A stretch of DNA of 64,000 nt from an uncultured Clostridia bacterium (GTDB lineage Bacteria; Bacillota; Clostridia; Christensenellales; Aristaeellaceae). The notes beneath the pieces are model-generated. The model was not told the origin of the DNA, did not search any database, and worked only from the letters and a program-made list of their open reading frames with translations. Location: NCBI GenBank assembly GCA_945948915.1, contig CAMFCQ010000002.1:21888-85887 (forward strand), given 5' to 3'. Positions 9,401 through 19,326 of the stretch are shown piece by piece (the stretch's first letter is position 1; each line of letters begins with the position of its first letter). The position numbers and the translations under genes were made by a program.

Positions 9401-10894
9401 TCAGCGCAGCCGCTTTGTCTCCAGCAGCGCGCCCGCACACAGCAGCACCAGCTCAAACTGGAAGAAGTACCTTGCGCGCGTCTCCCAGATGCACAGCAGC
9501 AGGAACATGCCCAGCAGCGCGATGAACAGCGGCGCGCCGGAGGTGTCCCTCCTCAGGATCGCCTGCGCGCAGGAGAGCATCGCGATGGCCATCTGCGCCA
9601 TGAACAGCGCCGTGCACAGGTGATAGTAAGCCGGATACAGTCTGCCCGTCGCAAAGACCGCCTGCTTGACCGCGTTGTCCGGCACATGATTGTTCGCCTG
9701 GAGGATCTCATTGAGGCGGAATGTGCCGTCGCCAAAGGTCGACAGGTTCTTGCGGGACATCATGTTCAGCAGCCGGTTCGGGTAGCGCAGGTAGTACACC
9801 CGGTCGATGATCTCCTCAAGCAGCGCCTCCCTGCGCTCCTCGGGATCCTCAAAGGACGTGGAGAAGATCAGCCATCCGCCGTCGCCGTACTGGCCGTATC
9901 CCTCCTCCTCGCGCACAGGCAGGCCCATGGCGATGTGATGCAGGCGCGGCAGCTCGTTGTTGTAGATATCCTCCTCGGACAGATGCTGCGCCGTATAGCC
10001 GTCCACCAGCGCGTTGCCGCCGAGGAACACCGTAAAGAGCATCACGCCCGCGCACAGCGCTGCCCTGCCCCGCCGCTCAAACACCAGCACGATCATGCAG
10101 GCAATCGCCGCGATGACGGCGGTAAACTTGATCTGCGCCCCGGCAAAGGCGACCAGCGCAAACGCCAGCGCCCACAGCACGCGGCTGCGCAGCCGCGTGC
10201 TCCGCCTAAGACGGCAGAAACAATAGAGGGTCATCGTCGGAAAGGCCAGGGAAAACGCGTCGGTGTACAGTTCCGTCGAGCAGTACAGAAACGGCAGGCA
10301 CGACGCGCACAGCACCAGCATGCGCGTCTGCGCCTTCACGCCGCCCATGTCGCGGCACACGCGCGCGCCGGAGAGCAGGCCCAGCGTAAAGAGCACGCTG
10401 CACACCAGCGCCGCCTGCATAAACCGGTCAGCCCAGCCCAGCATACCGAAAAATCTGAAGATGCCCGCCAGCGCATACACAAAGCCCAGATTGAACGGAT
10501 AGCGCGTGAAGTACATCCACGACCGCTCGACGTTGCCGAACGTCCCCGTGTCCACGATCAGCTGCGCGGCGGTGAAGCACTGCTCCGCATCCGTGACGGG
10601 CACAAACCGCAGCACATGCGCCATGACCATCTGCACGATGAAATAGCATCCTGCCGCGCCCAGCAGCACCTGCCGCTCGTGCCGCGCGAAGAACGCCTCG
10701 TGTCGGTCCGCCGCGCGCAGGGCCAGCCAAAGCAGCACGGTGCACGCCGCCGTCAGCAGCACAAGCACGCGGCGGGAGCGCTCATACAGCGGCCACGGCG
10801 AGAGCGTCACGTTGAGCACGGTGAACGCATAGCACGGGATCATCAGCCCCATGCCCACAAGCAGCAGCGCATGAAGCCATTTCTTCAGTTTCAT
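9401..10894 (-). CDS. Polytopic membrane protein, GT-C/ArnT-like glycosyltransferase family
   Basis: Multiple hydrophobic segments; YFTRYPFNLGFVYALAGIF and STELYTDAFSLAFP segments resemble GT39-type proteins. Confidence 0.65.
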   Translation of the reverse strand: MKLKKWLHALLLVGMGLMIPCYAFTVLNVTLSPWPLYERSRRVLVLLTAACTVLLWLALRAADRHEAFFARHERQVLLGAAGCYFIVQMVMAHVLRFVPVTDAEQCFTAAQLIVDTGTFGNVERSWMYFTRYPFNLGFVYALAGIFRFFGMLGWADRFMQAALVCSVLFTLGLLSGARVCRDMGGVKAQTRMLVLCASCLPFLYCSTELYTDAFSLAFPTMTLYCFCRLRRSTRLRSRVLWALAFALVAFAGAQIKFTAVIAAIACMIVLVFERRGRAALCAGVMLFTVFLGGNALVDGYTAQHLSEEDIYNNELPRLHHIAMGLPVREEEGYGQYGDGGWLIFSTSFEDPEERREALLEEIIDRVYYLRYPNRLLNMMSRKNLSTFGDGTFRLNEILQANNHVPDNAVKQAVFATGRLYPAYYHLCTALFMAQMAIAMLSCAQAILRRDTSGAPLFIALLGMFLLLCIWETRARYFFQFELVLLCAGALLETKRLR

Positions 10895-12399
10895 GGCGCC
10901 TCCTTGAGCTTTCTGAGCTGATACTCCCCGCGCGCATCGACGAATTCGTACTGCGTGTCGAAGATTTCCGCCACCCGCGCGTCATACGGCGGGCCAAACT
11001 CGCGGTTGTAGTAAATCACCAGCCACTTCGGCGGATCGTTTTCAAATTCCTCCACGATCTCGTCCATCACGGCCGGATCCGCGTCTGCCAGAATCTCCTG
11101 CAGGAAGTAGAACCGCATGCAGGGCAGCGCCTGTGCGGCGACGTACCACTTCGGCTCCACGCGGTAGGCCATGAACCGATCGCGGTCCTCCTGCGGCACC
11201 AGCGCGTAGAGCGCCTGCGCGTCCCGCGCGAACGTCTGCATTTCCTTATAATCCGCCTCGCGCCGCGCGTTGATCGCCGCGCCGGAAACAGCCAGCGCCA
11301 GCACGCTCACCGCCGCCGCCGTGCAGGAAACCACGCGCAGCCGCGCAGAAAACCGCTCTCTGACGAAGGCCAGAATCTGCGCCGCGCCCAGCGCAGCCAT
11401 CGGCACGCCGAGCATCAGATAATGGTTGTAGAACTTGTGGGAAATGAACGCCGCAAAGCCGCCGCACGCCGCGCCCGCAACCATCGCCAGCGCCACCGGA
11501 GCCCGCCTTGTGCGCACCGCGGCGCACGCGGCGCCCAGACAGGAGAGCGCCGCCAAGAACAAAGCATAGTGCCCATAGCCGTCAAAGAGCAGCGTATGCA
11601 CGCGGCTGAGTCCCTGCGTCTCGGCGTACATCATGTTGTGCAGCAGCGAGCCGTAGACGGCATCAGCAAGCGCCCCCTGCGAAACCAGCCAGAGGACGAT
11701 CGGCGCCGTCACCAGCAGGCAGCCCAGCACAAAGCCCAGCGCGCATCGCCCAAGGCCCGCCCATTTTTTCACGGCGATCAGATACAGTGCCAGCGCGCCC
11801 ACCGCGCCCACGAGCACCAGCGCGTTGTTCGCGCGGGTCATGAAGCAGAGCGTCGCCATCGCGCCCATGCACAGCGCGGGCGCGGTCAGATGCTTCTCTG
11901 CCTCCGCGGTCAGCCCTTCGCCGAAGACCGCCAGCATCACGTCAAGGCCCGCCAGCGTAAACAGGTTGGCATATTCCTCCGTCAGGTTGCCGCCGTCCGT
12001 CAGCGGCGCGTAGATGGCCAGATAGACAAGCTGCACGAGCACGGCCTTCACGCCCAGCCTTCGCGCGATGCGCGTGAGCAGCAGCAGGCACGCCCAGAGG
12101 AAGAGCACCTCCTGGGCAAAGACCGCCAGCGTGGAATAGCCGCCGGAGAGCAGCTGCGGAATCGTCTGCAGGATGAAAAGCAGCGGCCCCTTGTGATCGA
12201 AGATGTCGCTGTAGGGCGCATAGCCCCGCGCAAGCGCCGTGCCCATCGTCAGGTACATGGCGTTGTCGCTGCCGATCGCCGGGCCAAGCGGCGTATTGCA
12301 GGTATAAATAACCAGCGAAAAGACGGCCGCAAGCGCCAGCGCGACGAGCGCGCCGCGCGCGGTCTCATGCCGCTGCTTCCGGCGGATGGATCGATCCAT
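10891..12399 (-). CDS. Polytopic membrane protein, GT-C/GT39-like glycosyltransferase
   Basis: SDNAMYLTMGTALARGYAPYSDIFDHKGPLLF, the typical GT39 acidic first-loop motif; many TM helices; overlaps the next gene by 4 bp. Confidence 0.7.
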   Translation of the reverse strand: MDRSIRRKQRHETARGALVALALAAVFSLVIYTCNTPLGPAIGSDNAMYLTMGTALARGYAPYSDIFDHKGPLLFILQTIPQLLSGGYSTLAVFAQEVLFLWACLLLLTRIARRLGVKAVLVQLVYLAIYAPLTDGGNLTEEYANLFTLAGLDVMLAVFGEGLTAEAEKHLTAPALCMGAMATLCFMTRANNALVLVGAVGALALYLIAVKKWAGLGRCALGFVLGCLLVTAPIVLWLVSQGALADAVYGSLLHNMMYAETQGLSRVHTLLFDGYGHYALFLAALSCLGAACAAVRTRRAPVALAMVAGAACGGFAAFISHKFYNHYLMLGVPMAALGAAQILAFVRERFSARLRVVSCTAAAVSVLALAVSGAAINARREADYKEMQTFARDAQALYALVPQEDRDRFMAYRVEPKWYVAAQALPCMRFYFLQEILADADPAVMDEIVEEFENDPPKWLVIYYNREFGPPYDARVAEIFDTQYEFVDARGEYQLRKLKEAP

Positions 12400-12420
12400 G
12401 CCGTCTTCCTCCTTCCGTTT

Positions 12421-13395
12421 TCACGGTGCGGGAATTACCACATCGGGGAAATACGCCCGCACAAAGGGAACGTCCCTGACCTGCACCGTCAGGCCGTCAA
12501 GGCCGCTCAGGCAGGCCGGCGTGTCCTCAAAGTCAAAGATCAGCCGGTAGGCGCACAGCGCCTGGCCGTTCATCCTGCCGTACTGTTCGTTCTGCTTCGC
12601 CTGGCCGTACTGGTTGTCGCCCAGCAGCGGATGGCCGATCGCCGCAAACTGCGCGCGGATCTGGTGCGTGCGGCCCGTGCCCAGCAGGCACTCGCACAGC
12701 GTCAGCCCATTCGCCTCGTCGATCGCCTGATAGTAGGTGACGGCTTCCTTGCTGCCCGGCTCGCTTCTGCGCAGCACGGTCACCTTCTTCTGCTCCGGCT
12801 TCTTGAGCAGCCAGTGGCGCAGCGTGCCATCCTGATGCTTCATCCGTCCATGGACGATGCACAGGTAATACTTCTGCACCTCATGCGTGCGGATCTTCGC
12901 GTCCATCTCGCGCAGCGCCTCCTGCGTCTTGGCCAGGATCACGATGCCCGCGGTGAAGCGGTCGATGCGGTTGCACAGGGCGGGCGCAAAGTCCGTCCCC
13001 GGGTTCCACTCGCCCTTCTGGTACAGGTACGCCTGCGCGTACGTCAGCAGCGTGTGCACCTTCTCACCCTCGTCCGGGTGGCAGATCAGGCCGGCGCGCT
13101 TGTCAAGGAGCATCACCTGCTCATCCTCGTAGAGGATCGTCAGCTTCGGGCGGATTTTGGAGTAAAACGGATCGGCCTTCTCCGCCTGCGCGAAGAATTC
13201 GTCCTCCACGTACATCTCCACCAGCGCATGCTCGCGCAGCACCGTCTCCTCATTGCCGCGTCTGCCGTCCACCTTCACGCGCCCCAGGCGCAGGAATCTG
13301 CGGATCTGCCCCGCGGAGGCCGAGGGCATGGCCTTCTGCAAAAAGCGGGTCAGCCTGCGGCCGTCCCAGCTCTTGTCCACCTGTATCGATTTCAC
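12421..13395 (-). CDS. RluA-family 23S rRNA pseudouridine synthase (GTG start)
   Basis: VKSIQVDKSWDGRRLTRFLQKAM S4-like N-terminus; NRIDRFTAGIVILAKTQEALREM; LLGTGRTHQIRAQFAAIGHPLLGDNQYG. Confidence 0.9.
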   Translation of the reverse strand: MKSIQVDKSWDGRRLTRFLQKAMPSASAGQIRRFLRLGRVKVDGRRGNEETVLREHALVEMYVEDEFFAQAEKADPFYSKIRPKLTILYEDEQVMLLDKRAGLICHPDEGEKVHTLLTYAQAYLYQKGEWNPGTDFAPALCNRIDRFTAGIVILAKTQEALREMDAKIRTHEVQKYYLCIVHGRMKHQDGTLRHWLLKKPEQKKVTVLRRSEPGSKEAVTYYQAIDEANGLTLCECLLGTGRTHQIRAQFAAIGHPLLGDNQYGQAKQNEQYGRMNGQALCAYRLIFDFEDTPACLSGLDGLTVQVRDVPFVRAYFPDVVIPAP

Positions 13396-14192
13396 AGCGC
13401 AAACCTCTCCCGGATGACGCGCATCACGCCGTTCTCGTCGTTGCCGGGCGCGATGTATTTGGCCGCGCGTTTGATCTCCTCCAGCGCGTTGGCCATCGCG
13501 TAGCTCTCCGTCACGCTTCCCAGCAGCTCCAGATCGTTGAGATAGTCGCCGAAGGCCATGCAGTTGTCCGGCGTCAGGCCTTTGATCTGCTGGAGCATCC
13601 GCATCGCGCGGCCCTTGCTCACGCCCGGGCGCATGATGTCCACCCACTTTTCGCCGGAGAGGATCACCGCATGGCGGCCGCCGAGGCGCTGCTTGAGCAC
13701 CGGCAGCTCGTGCGTGGCGGCGTCGCCCTCGTCGTAAAACGCCACCTTGCACACGTCGTCAAAGGCTGCGCAGATCTCCTCCAGATTCTCCACCACGCGC
13801 GTGTTCTGGTAGAACATCTGCGCGCCGCCGATGAAGTCCGGCGCAGCCTTGGCGTCCATCAGGGCCTCGCCCGCCCGGCAGATGATCGGGTAGACGCCCT
13901 CAAGTCCCCGCGCCGCGCGGACGATCTCCGGCAGATCGCAGGCGGCAAGCGGGTCGATGAACAGCTGCCGGTCGTTTTCCACGATCAGCGCGCCGTTCTC
14001 CGCGATGAAGACGAGATCGGACACAAGGTCCGGCATGTCGCGGCGCAGCGAGGCATACTGCCGTCCGCTGGCCACGCAGAAGGAAACGCCCTTCTGCTTA
14101 AGCGCGCGCACGGTCGCGCCAAACTCCTCCGGCATGCGCTTGTCCGTCGTCAGCAGCGTGCCGTCCATATCGGTGGCAATCAGTTTAATCAT
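13392..14192 (-). CDS. Cof-type HAD-IIB phosphatase
   Basis: MIKLIATDMDGTLLTTDKRMPEE; SKGRAMRMLQQIKGLTPDNCMAFGDYLNDLELL. Confidence 0.9.
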   Translation of the reverse strand: MIKLIATDMDGTLLTTDKRMPEEFGATVRALKQKGVSFCVASGRQYASLRRDMPDLVSDLVFIAENGALIVENDRQLFIDPLAACDLPEIVRAARGLEGVYPIICRAGEALMDAKAAPDFIGGAQMFYQNTRVVENLEEICAAFDDVCKVAFYDEGDAATHELPVLKQRLGGRHAVILSGEKWVDIMRPGVSKGRAMRMLQQIKGLTPDNCMAFGDYLNDLELLGSVTESYAMANALEEIKRAAKYIAPGNDENGVMRVIRERFAL

Positions 14193-14781
14193 GTTGGTGT
14201 TCCTTTTGCTGGTCATAATCCATCCGGAGAATCGCATACAGCGCCACATCGACGTATTTGCCCTTGTTGTACAGGCGCTGGCGCAGCTCGCCCTCCCTGC
14301 GCATGCCGCACTTTTCCATCACGCGGCCGGAGGCGGGGTTTGTCAGCTCATGCTGCGCCTCGATGCGGTTGACGTCCATCGCCTCAAACGTGTAGGCGAT
14401 CACGCGGCGCAGCGCCTCGGTCATACAGCCGCTGTTCCACAGCCAGCGCGCCAGGGAATAGCCGACCTCGACGGTCGCGTTGTCCTCGTTGTAGTCCATA
14501 TAGCCGATGGTGCCCACCAGCTGACCCGTGCGCTTTTCCACGATGCCCCAGCTCGAGGGCAGGTCATTGCGGTAGCGCTTCATCATGAAGCGGCAATAGT
14601 CCCGCGCCTCGCTTACGTCCTTCTGCGCGGACCAGAGCACATGGCGGGCGACCTCCGGGTCTTTGCTGTACGCAAAAATATCCTTCGCATCCCGCATCGC
14701 GATCCTGCGAAGGATGAGGCGCTTCGTCTCAAGCGTGGGCATGGAAAACATGCCGTAGGCATTTGGCGTGAACATCTGCAC
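14185..14781 (-). CDS. GNAT acetyltransferase (RimJ/RimL type)
   Basis: LETKRLILRRIAMRDAKDIFAY; VEVGYSLARWLWNSGCMTEALRRVIAYTFEAMDVNRIEAQHELTNPASGRVMEKCGM. Confidence 0.9.
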   Translation of the reverse strand: MQMFTPNAYGMFSMPTLETKRLILRRIAMRDAKDIFAYSKDPEVARHVLWSAQKDVSEARDYCRFMMKRYRNDLPSSWGIVEKRTGQLVGTIGYMDYNEDNATVEVGYSLARWLWNSGCMTEALRRVIAYTFEAMDVNRIEAQHELTNPASGRVMEKCGMRREGELRQRLYNKGKYVDVALYAILRMDYDQQKEHQHD

Positions 14782-14832
14782 ACTTCCTTCCGCTCCCCAT
14801 TATACACGAACGGCAGGGAAAACGGAATCCCT

Positions 14833-16203
14833 TTATCGTCTGCGCAGGCCCTTGGGATAATGGTTCTTCATCAGGCCCCCGGCCTGCTTGCCAAAGCCCA
14901 GCGATATGCCGCACAGCGTCAGCAGCGTATAGCCGGGTTCAAGGTCGCCCAGGTCGAGCGCCTCGCCCGCCTGATAGGAAAGCGCCTGCTCCGGCGTCAG
15001 CTCGGCGGCGCGCGCCGCCTCCTGCGGACGCAGCGCCATCGCCAGCGCGTGATCCGGCTCCGCGCGCCTGCCCTCCAAATGCGCCAGCAGCAGGCCCGTG
15101 CGCAGCACGCGCAGGCCGTCAAGGCGCGATACATCGTCCAGCCCCTCCGGCAGCGCCCACAGGCAGTCACCCGCGGCGTGCAGCCGGTCAAACGAGACGC
15201 CGGGCGCGAGCACGTCCGGCACGGCAATCGCCGGCTGCGCCTTCTTCGCGCTCTCACTCCTGCCGCGCGCGGGCTTTGCGGCGCGGCGCGGTCTGTCCTC
15301 ATATTGCGGCGCGCCAGGCGCGTCCGGGGACTTGCGCAGCAGGGAGACGAAGTGCCCCTCGCCCCGGATCTCGTGCGGATACAGGTGTACATAGCCGCCC
15401 TTGCCCGAGGGCAGGCACGGCAGCTCAAACGCCTCCAAAGCAAACTCCGGGTGCGCCGCCGTAAAGCGCGCAAGCACGCCCTCGTTCTCCGTGTCGTTGA
15501 ACGTGCAGGTGGAATACACCAGCGCGCCGCCGGGGGCGAGCATCTTCGCCGCCTCCTCGAGGATCTCCATCTGCCGGTCGGCGCAGCCGCGCGGGCTGTT
15601 TTCACGCCACTCCTCCCGGGCCTCGATCTGCCGCCGGAACATGCCCTCGCCGGAGCACGGCGCGTCCACCAGAATCCGGTCAAAGAACGCCGGAAAGCGC
15701 GGCGCAAGCTGCGCGGGCATCGCGCTGGTCACGACGGCGTTGCGCACGCCCATGCGCTCCACGTTGCGCGAGAGGATCTGCGCGCGGGCGGGCACCGGCT
15801 CGTTGCACACGAGCAGCCCGCGCCCCTGCATCAGGCCCGCGATCTGCGTGCTCTTGCCGCCGGGCGCGGCGCACAGGTCGAGCACTCGCTCGCCGGGCCG
15901 GGGATCAAGCACGCTGACGGCGGACAGGGCGCTGGGCTCCTGCAGATAGAACAGCCCGCCCTCGTGCAGCGGGGACAGGCCGGGCCGTGCATCCCCCTCC
16001 ACAAAATAGCAGCCCTTCGCCCACGGCACGGGGTCTTCCACGCCCTCGATTTCGCAGGGCAGCGTGCCGTCCGGGCACAGCAGCAGATTGACGCGCAGCG
16101 CGCGGGTCACAGGCTTGCCAAGGGATTGTTCATACGCAAAAAAGCCTGCTTCACCGAGCAGGCGTTTCATTTGGAATACATAGGCTTCGGGCAGTCGATT
16201 CAT
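14833..16203 (-). CDS. RsmB/NOP/RsmF-family rRNA m5C methyltransferase
   Basis: VLDLCAAPGGKSTQIAGLM; ILVDAPCSGEGMFRR; LVYSTCTFNDTENEGV. Confidence 0.92.
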   Translation of the reverse strand: MNRLPEAYVFQMKRLLGEAGFFAYEQSLGKPVTRALRVNLLLCPDGTLPCEIEGVEDPVPWAKGCYFVEGDARPGLSPLHEGGLFYLQEPSALSAVSVLDPRPGERVLDLCAAPGGKSTQIAGLMQGRGLLVCNEPVPARAQILSRNVERMGVRNAVVTSAMPAQLAPRFPAFFDRILVDAPCSGEGMFRRQIEAREEWRENSPRGCADRQMEILEEAAKMLAPGGALVYSTCTFNDTENEGVLARFTAAHPEFALEAFELPCLPSGKGGYVHLYPHEIRGEGHFVSLLRKSPDAPGAPQYEDRPRRAAKPARGRSESAKKAQPAIAVPDVLAPGVSFDRLHAAGDCLWALPEGLDDVSRLDGLRVLRTGLLLAHLEGRRAEPDHALAMALRPQEAARAAELTPEQALSYQAGEALDLGDLEPGYTLLTLCGISLGFGKQAGGLMKNHYPKGLRRR

Positions 16204-16613
16204 AGGGCCTCTTTTTCTTCCTCAAGGATCGTGTGATCCGATACGCGCACGGCACAGAGCCTGCGGCGCTCGTCAATGCCGGATTCCACCACGTACATCC
16301 GCCCGATCGGGCAGGCGGAGTTGAATACGGATTCCGTCGTCGTCAGGATGCAGAAGACGCTCCTGGACGCGCGGGAAAGCATGGCGCGGAAGACCACGTT
16401 CGGCGGCTCCATGCCTTCGCGGGTGATCTTGCGGGCAAAGCGGCGGTAAGCAGTGTTCGCCTTCGCCGCGTCGTGGAACACCTCCGGCGACAGCGTGAGC
16501 GTGCAGAGATTTCCCTCGATCTGACTGGACGTCTGATAGCGGCCCGTCCAGGGCCTGTCCTCCGGCCACGCGATGATCTCCACCACAGCGCGTCCGGTTT
16601 CAATGGTGCGCAC
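16200..16613 (-). CDS. Conserved hypothetical protein
   Basis: Intact ORF overlapping the downstream gene by 4 bp; no motif recognised. Confidence 0.6.
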   Translation of the reverse strand: MRTIETGRAVVEIIAWPEDRPWTGRYQTSSQIEGNLCTLTLSPEVFHDAAKANTAYRRFARKITREGMEPPNVVFRAMLSRASRSVFCILTTTESVFNSACPIGRMYVVESGIDERRRLCAVRVSDHTILEEEKEAL

Positions 16614-16709
16614 CAGCTTTCCCTCCCCTCAGGTTCATCGGAAATGGCATAGTTATATATTGATTATAGCATACCAAGCAACCGGGCCGCAACAAAAATC
16701 AAGCGATTG

Positions 16710-17558
16710 TCAGGATTTTCCGGCTGTTTCCTTCAGCTCCTGCGCCGCGGAAAGCGCCGCCGTGCAGCCCTCGCCCACGGCCTTGGCCACCTGCAGGGGC
16801 AGCCCCGTGCAGTCACCCGCGGCGAACACGCCGGGCAGGCTGGTCTGCATCCTCCGGTCCACGCGGATGAACGCGCCGTCCATCTCAAGGCCCGGAATCA
16901 GCGAGGACAGCGCCATCGTCTCCCTGAAGATGAACACGCCGTCAAAGGCAAATTCCTGTCCGCCCGCCAGAAGGCCGGTGGCACGCGCCTCGCCGAGAAT
17001 GGCCTCGGGCTTCTCCGCCCGCACGGCAATGCGCTCATCAAGCGCCTCGTCCGGCTTGCCGAAGTACGTCACCTGCGCGCACAGCTGCGAGAGCAGATTG
17101 GCCTCGGACACGGCCTCCGGCCCCTGGGCGATCACCGCCACATTCCTGCCGCGGTAGAGCATCGCGTCGCAGGTGCCGCAGTAGCTTACGCCGCGCCCGA
17201 GCAGCGCCTCCTCGCCGGGCAGGAGCCTGGGCTGCTTCGCGCCGGTGCACAGGATGATTTTGCGGGCCTCCACGAAGTCCGCGCCCAGCGACAGGGCGAA
17301 GTGCTCACCCATAGGAATGACCTGATGCACCACGCCGCCGCGAAGCTGCGCGCCCATCTCCTCCGCCTGCGTGCGCATGCGCTCGAGCAGCTCGCTGCCG
17401 GAGACCGACGGCAGGCCGGGGTAATTCTCAACGGATTCCGCGCGCGTCAGCCAGCCGGTGTTCTGCCCGATGACGACCACGGATTTCTCTCTCTTTCTGG
17501 CGTTGATGGCGGCGCTGTAGCCCGCGGGGCCCGCGCCGATGACGGCGATGTCAAACAC
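16710..17558 (-). CDS. Thioredoxin-reductase-like NAD(P)/FAD oxidoreductase (GTG start)
   Basis: VFDIAVIGAGPAGYSAAINARKRE; SYCGTCDAMLYRGRNVAVIAQG; GVFAAGDCTGLPLQVAKAVGEGC. Confidence 0.88.
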   Translation of the reverse strand: MFDIAVIGAGPAGYSAAINARKREKSVVVIGQNTGWLTRAESVENYPGLPSVSGSELLERMRTQAEEMGAQLRGGVVHQVIPMGEHFALSLGADFVEARKIILCTGAKQPRLLPGEEALLGRGVSYCGTCDAMLYRGRNVAVIAQGPEAVSEANLLSQLCAQVTYFGKPDEALDERIAVRAEKPEAILGEARATGLLAGGQEFAFDGVFIFRETMALSSLIPGLEMDGAFIRVDRRMQTSLPGVFAAGDCTGLPLQVAKAVGEGCTAALSAAQELKETAGKS

Positions 17559-17625
17559 TTCTGCTTTCCTCCATATTCTGTATCCGGCAGACAAAAAGCC
17601 GCAGCAACCTGCGGCTTCTGTGCGT

Positions 17626-18090
17626 TTACTTCTCGATCGGGATCTTTACGACGACCTTGCGGTAGTGCTTGGGAAACTCGTGATGGCAGCCCGGCTTGTG
17701 ACCGTCGCTGGGGAACATGATGTAGAACATGCCCGGACGGATGGAAATGGTGGTGGACTTGCCGGAGTAGAAGTAGTTGTCGTGCTCCGCGTCTTCCTCC
17801 ACGAGGTTCAGCTCCTGGATATGCGCCCAGGCCATGCGCTCGCCGCCGGCGATGCAGTACTGCAGATCGATGTAGTTCCTGTGGGCCTCCAGATTCGCAG
17901 AGTCAAGCGGACGGGTGTCGCCCTCGGAAACCGTGGCAAACAGGCCGTTCTCCAGCTCATAGCGGCCCGGCTCCAGATCCGGCGCCTCCGCGATGAACGC
18001 AAATGCCAGCTCCATATCCTTATGCAGCGCATAGTAGCGCTCCTGCTCTTCGATGCGATCGATGATCAAATGGATCAGCCTCCTTTTCAA
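17626..18090 (-). CDS. YhcH/YjgK/YiaL (EbgC-like) family protein
   Basis: EGDTRPLDSANLEAHRNYIDLQYCIAGGERM; GMFYIMFPSDGHKPGCHHEFPKHYRKVVVKIPI. Confidence 0.88.
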   Translation of the reverse strand: MKRRLIHLIIDRIEEQERYYALHKDMELAFAFIAEAPDLEPGRYELENGLFATVSEGDTRPLDSANLEAHRNYIDLQYCIAGGERMAWAHIQELNLVEEDAEHDNYFYSGKSTTISIRPGMFYIMFPSDGHKPGCHHEFPKHYRKVVVKIPIEK

Positions 18091-18161
18091 TCCATTCCAT
18101 TATACGGCAATGCACAGTTTGCGTCAAGCGCCGCCGGTCTATGGTTCAATACTTTTACTTT

Positions 18162-19211
18162 TTACGGTTCATACCATGCGGCGAATTCCTCCACCGCCCG
18201 GCGGATGCGCTCGCTGCCCGTCCACATCTCCTCCACGCTGGTCACGCGGTTTTCACCCGCGGCCATCGCATGCATGATGCGGTCGCTCACGTCGCTTGAA
18301 TGGTGGGAATAGTCAAAGTATTCGTCAAGATCGGTGATCCATTCCACGCGCGAGGAGAAATCGTAGATCTCCACGTTCGGGCAGCCCAGCAGCAGCTCGC
18401 ACACCCGCGCGCGGGAACGGAACTGCTGCTCGGAAATGCCGCCGCGCGTCATCAGATACCAGTAGCCCACCGAATACGGCGGCATGTAGATCATAAACGT
18501 CGTTTCCGGGTGCGCCGTGATGTGGCGCAGCAGGTGCTCAGAGATGTTGCCCGTGGAGCGCTCGATGCGGTACTCCGGATCGGTCATCTCCTTCTGCTCA
18601 GATACGGGCGCGGTATCGTACACGCTCTGCGCCGCGAAGGTCACGTCCGTCCACTTGTACATGTCGTCGCGCTTGGTCTGCGTGCTCTTCCCGATGTTCC
18701 TGAGCATTTTGGGAATCTTCACCAGCAGCACGTCGCGGTTGAGCAGGTAGTTCACATCATCCAGCGGCTCGTCGTTCCACAGGTAGTCAATGATCTCCTC
18801 TTTGTCGTCCACCGGGCCCATCAGGCTGTACGCGTCCACGGCGAGGATCGCCAGCCTGAGCGTCTCCCCGCGCTTTTCCTTGGCGGCAAGGACGTGCTCC
18901 AGCTGCCAGCCCATCTGTGCGGTATGCGAGCCGCGCATGGGAAGCTTGACCGAGGAGACGCCGAAGCACGCGTCGATCACCGACGGGTTGCTCATCTCCA
19001 CCATGGAGGTACCCAGGATCACGGCGTCATAGTCGTAATTTTTGGCGATGCCGGGGTTGTTGTAGCTCTCCTGATCGTACAGCGGCAGGATGGCGGATTC
19101 ACGGTACTGCTCAAACGGATCGACGGCGTACGTCAGCGCCGCGCAGGCCGCAAGGCTCAGCAGCAGCGCGCCCAGCACGATGCGCGTCCAGCGCTTCTTC
19201 TGCATCCGCAT
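18162..19211 (-). CDS. Secreted/membrane-anchored hypothetical protein, possibly SGNH-hydrolase-like
   Basis: N-terminal TM; YDAVILGTSMVEMSNPSVID resembles a GxS-like block I; C-terminal YFDYSHHSSDVSDRI. Confidence 0.55.
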   Translation of the reverse strand: MRMQKKRWTRIVLGALLLSLAACAALTYAVDPFEQYRESAILPLYDQESYNNPGIAKNYDYDAVILGTSMVEMSNPSVIDACFGVSSVKLPMRGSHTAQMGWQLEHVLAAKEKRGETLRLAILAVDAYSLMGPVDDKEEIIDYLWNDEPLDDVNYLLNRDVLLVKIPKMLRNIGKSTQTKRDDMYKWTDVTFAAQSVYDTAPVSEQKEMTDPEYRIERSTGNISEHLLRHITAHPETTFMIYMPPYSVGYWYLMTRGGISEQQFRSRARVCELLLGCPNVEIYDFSSRVEWITDLDEYFDYSHHSSDVSDRIMHAMAAGENRVTSVEEMWTGSERIRRAVEEFAAWYEP

Positions 19212-19326
19212 TCTCCTTTCCGCAGGGGATGATCGGTATTCAGTTTACGGCACTTTTCAGGAATTGTCAATTCCCGCCGCGCAGGGTATAATATGCGTAT
19301 ATCGATTCAGGAAAGGAGCTGCTTTT

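Noticed and set aside
12421-13752. 443-aa start of the RluA ORF in the track
   Set aside because: The first ~120 residues are an out-of-frame overlap with the HAD gene; the GTG at 13395 fits better.
13957-16236. 759-aa plus-strand ORF
   Set aside because: Spans the antisense of three real minus-strand genes (HAD, GNAT, RsmF-like); His/Arg/Gln-rich without domain features.
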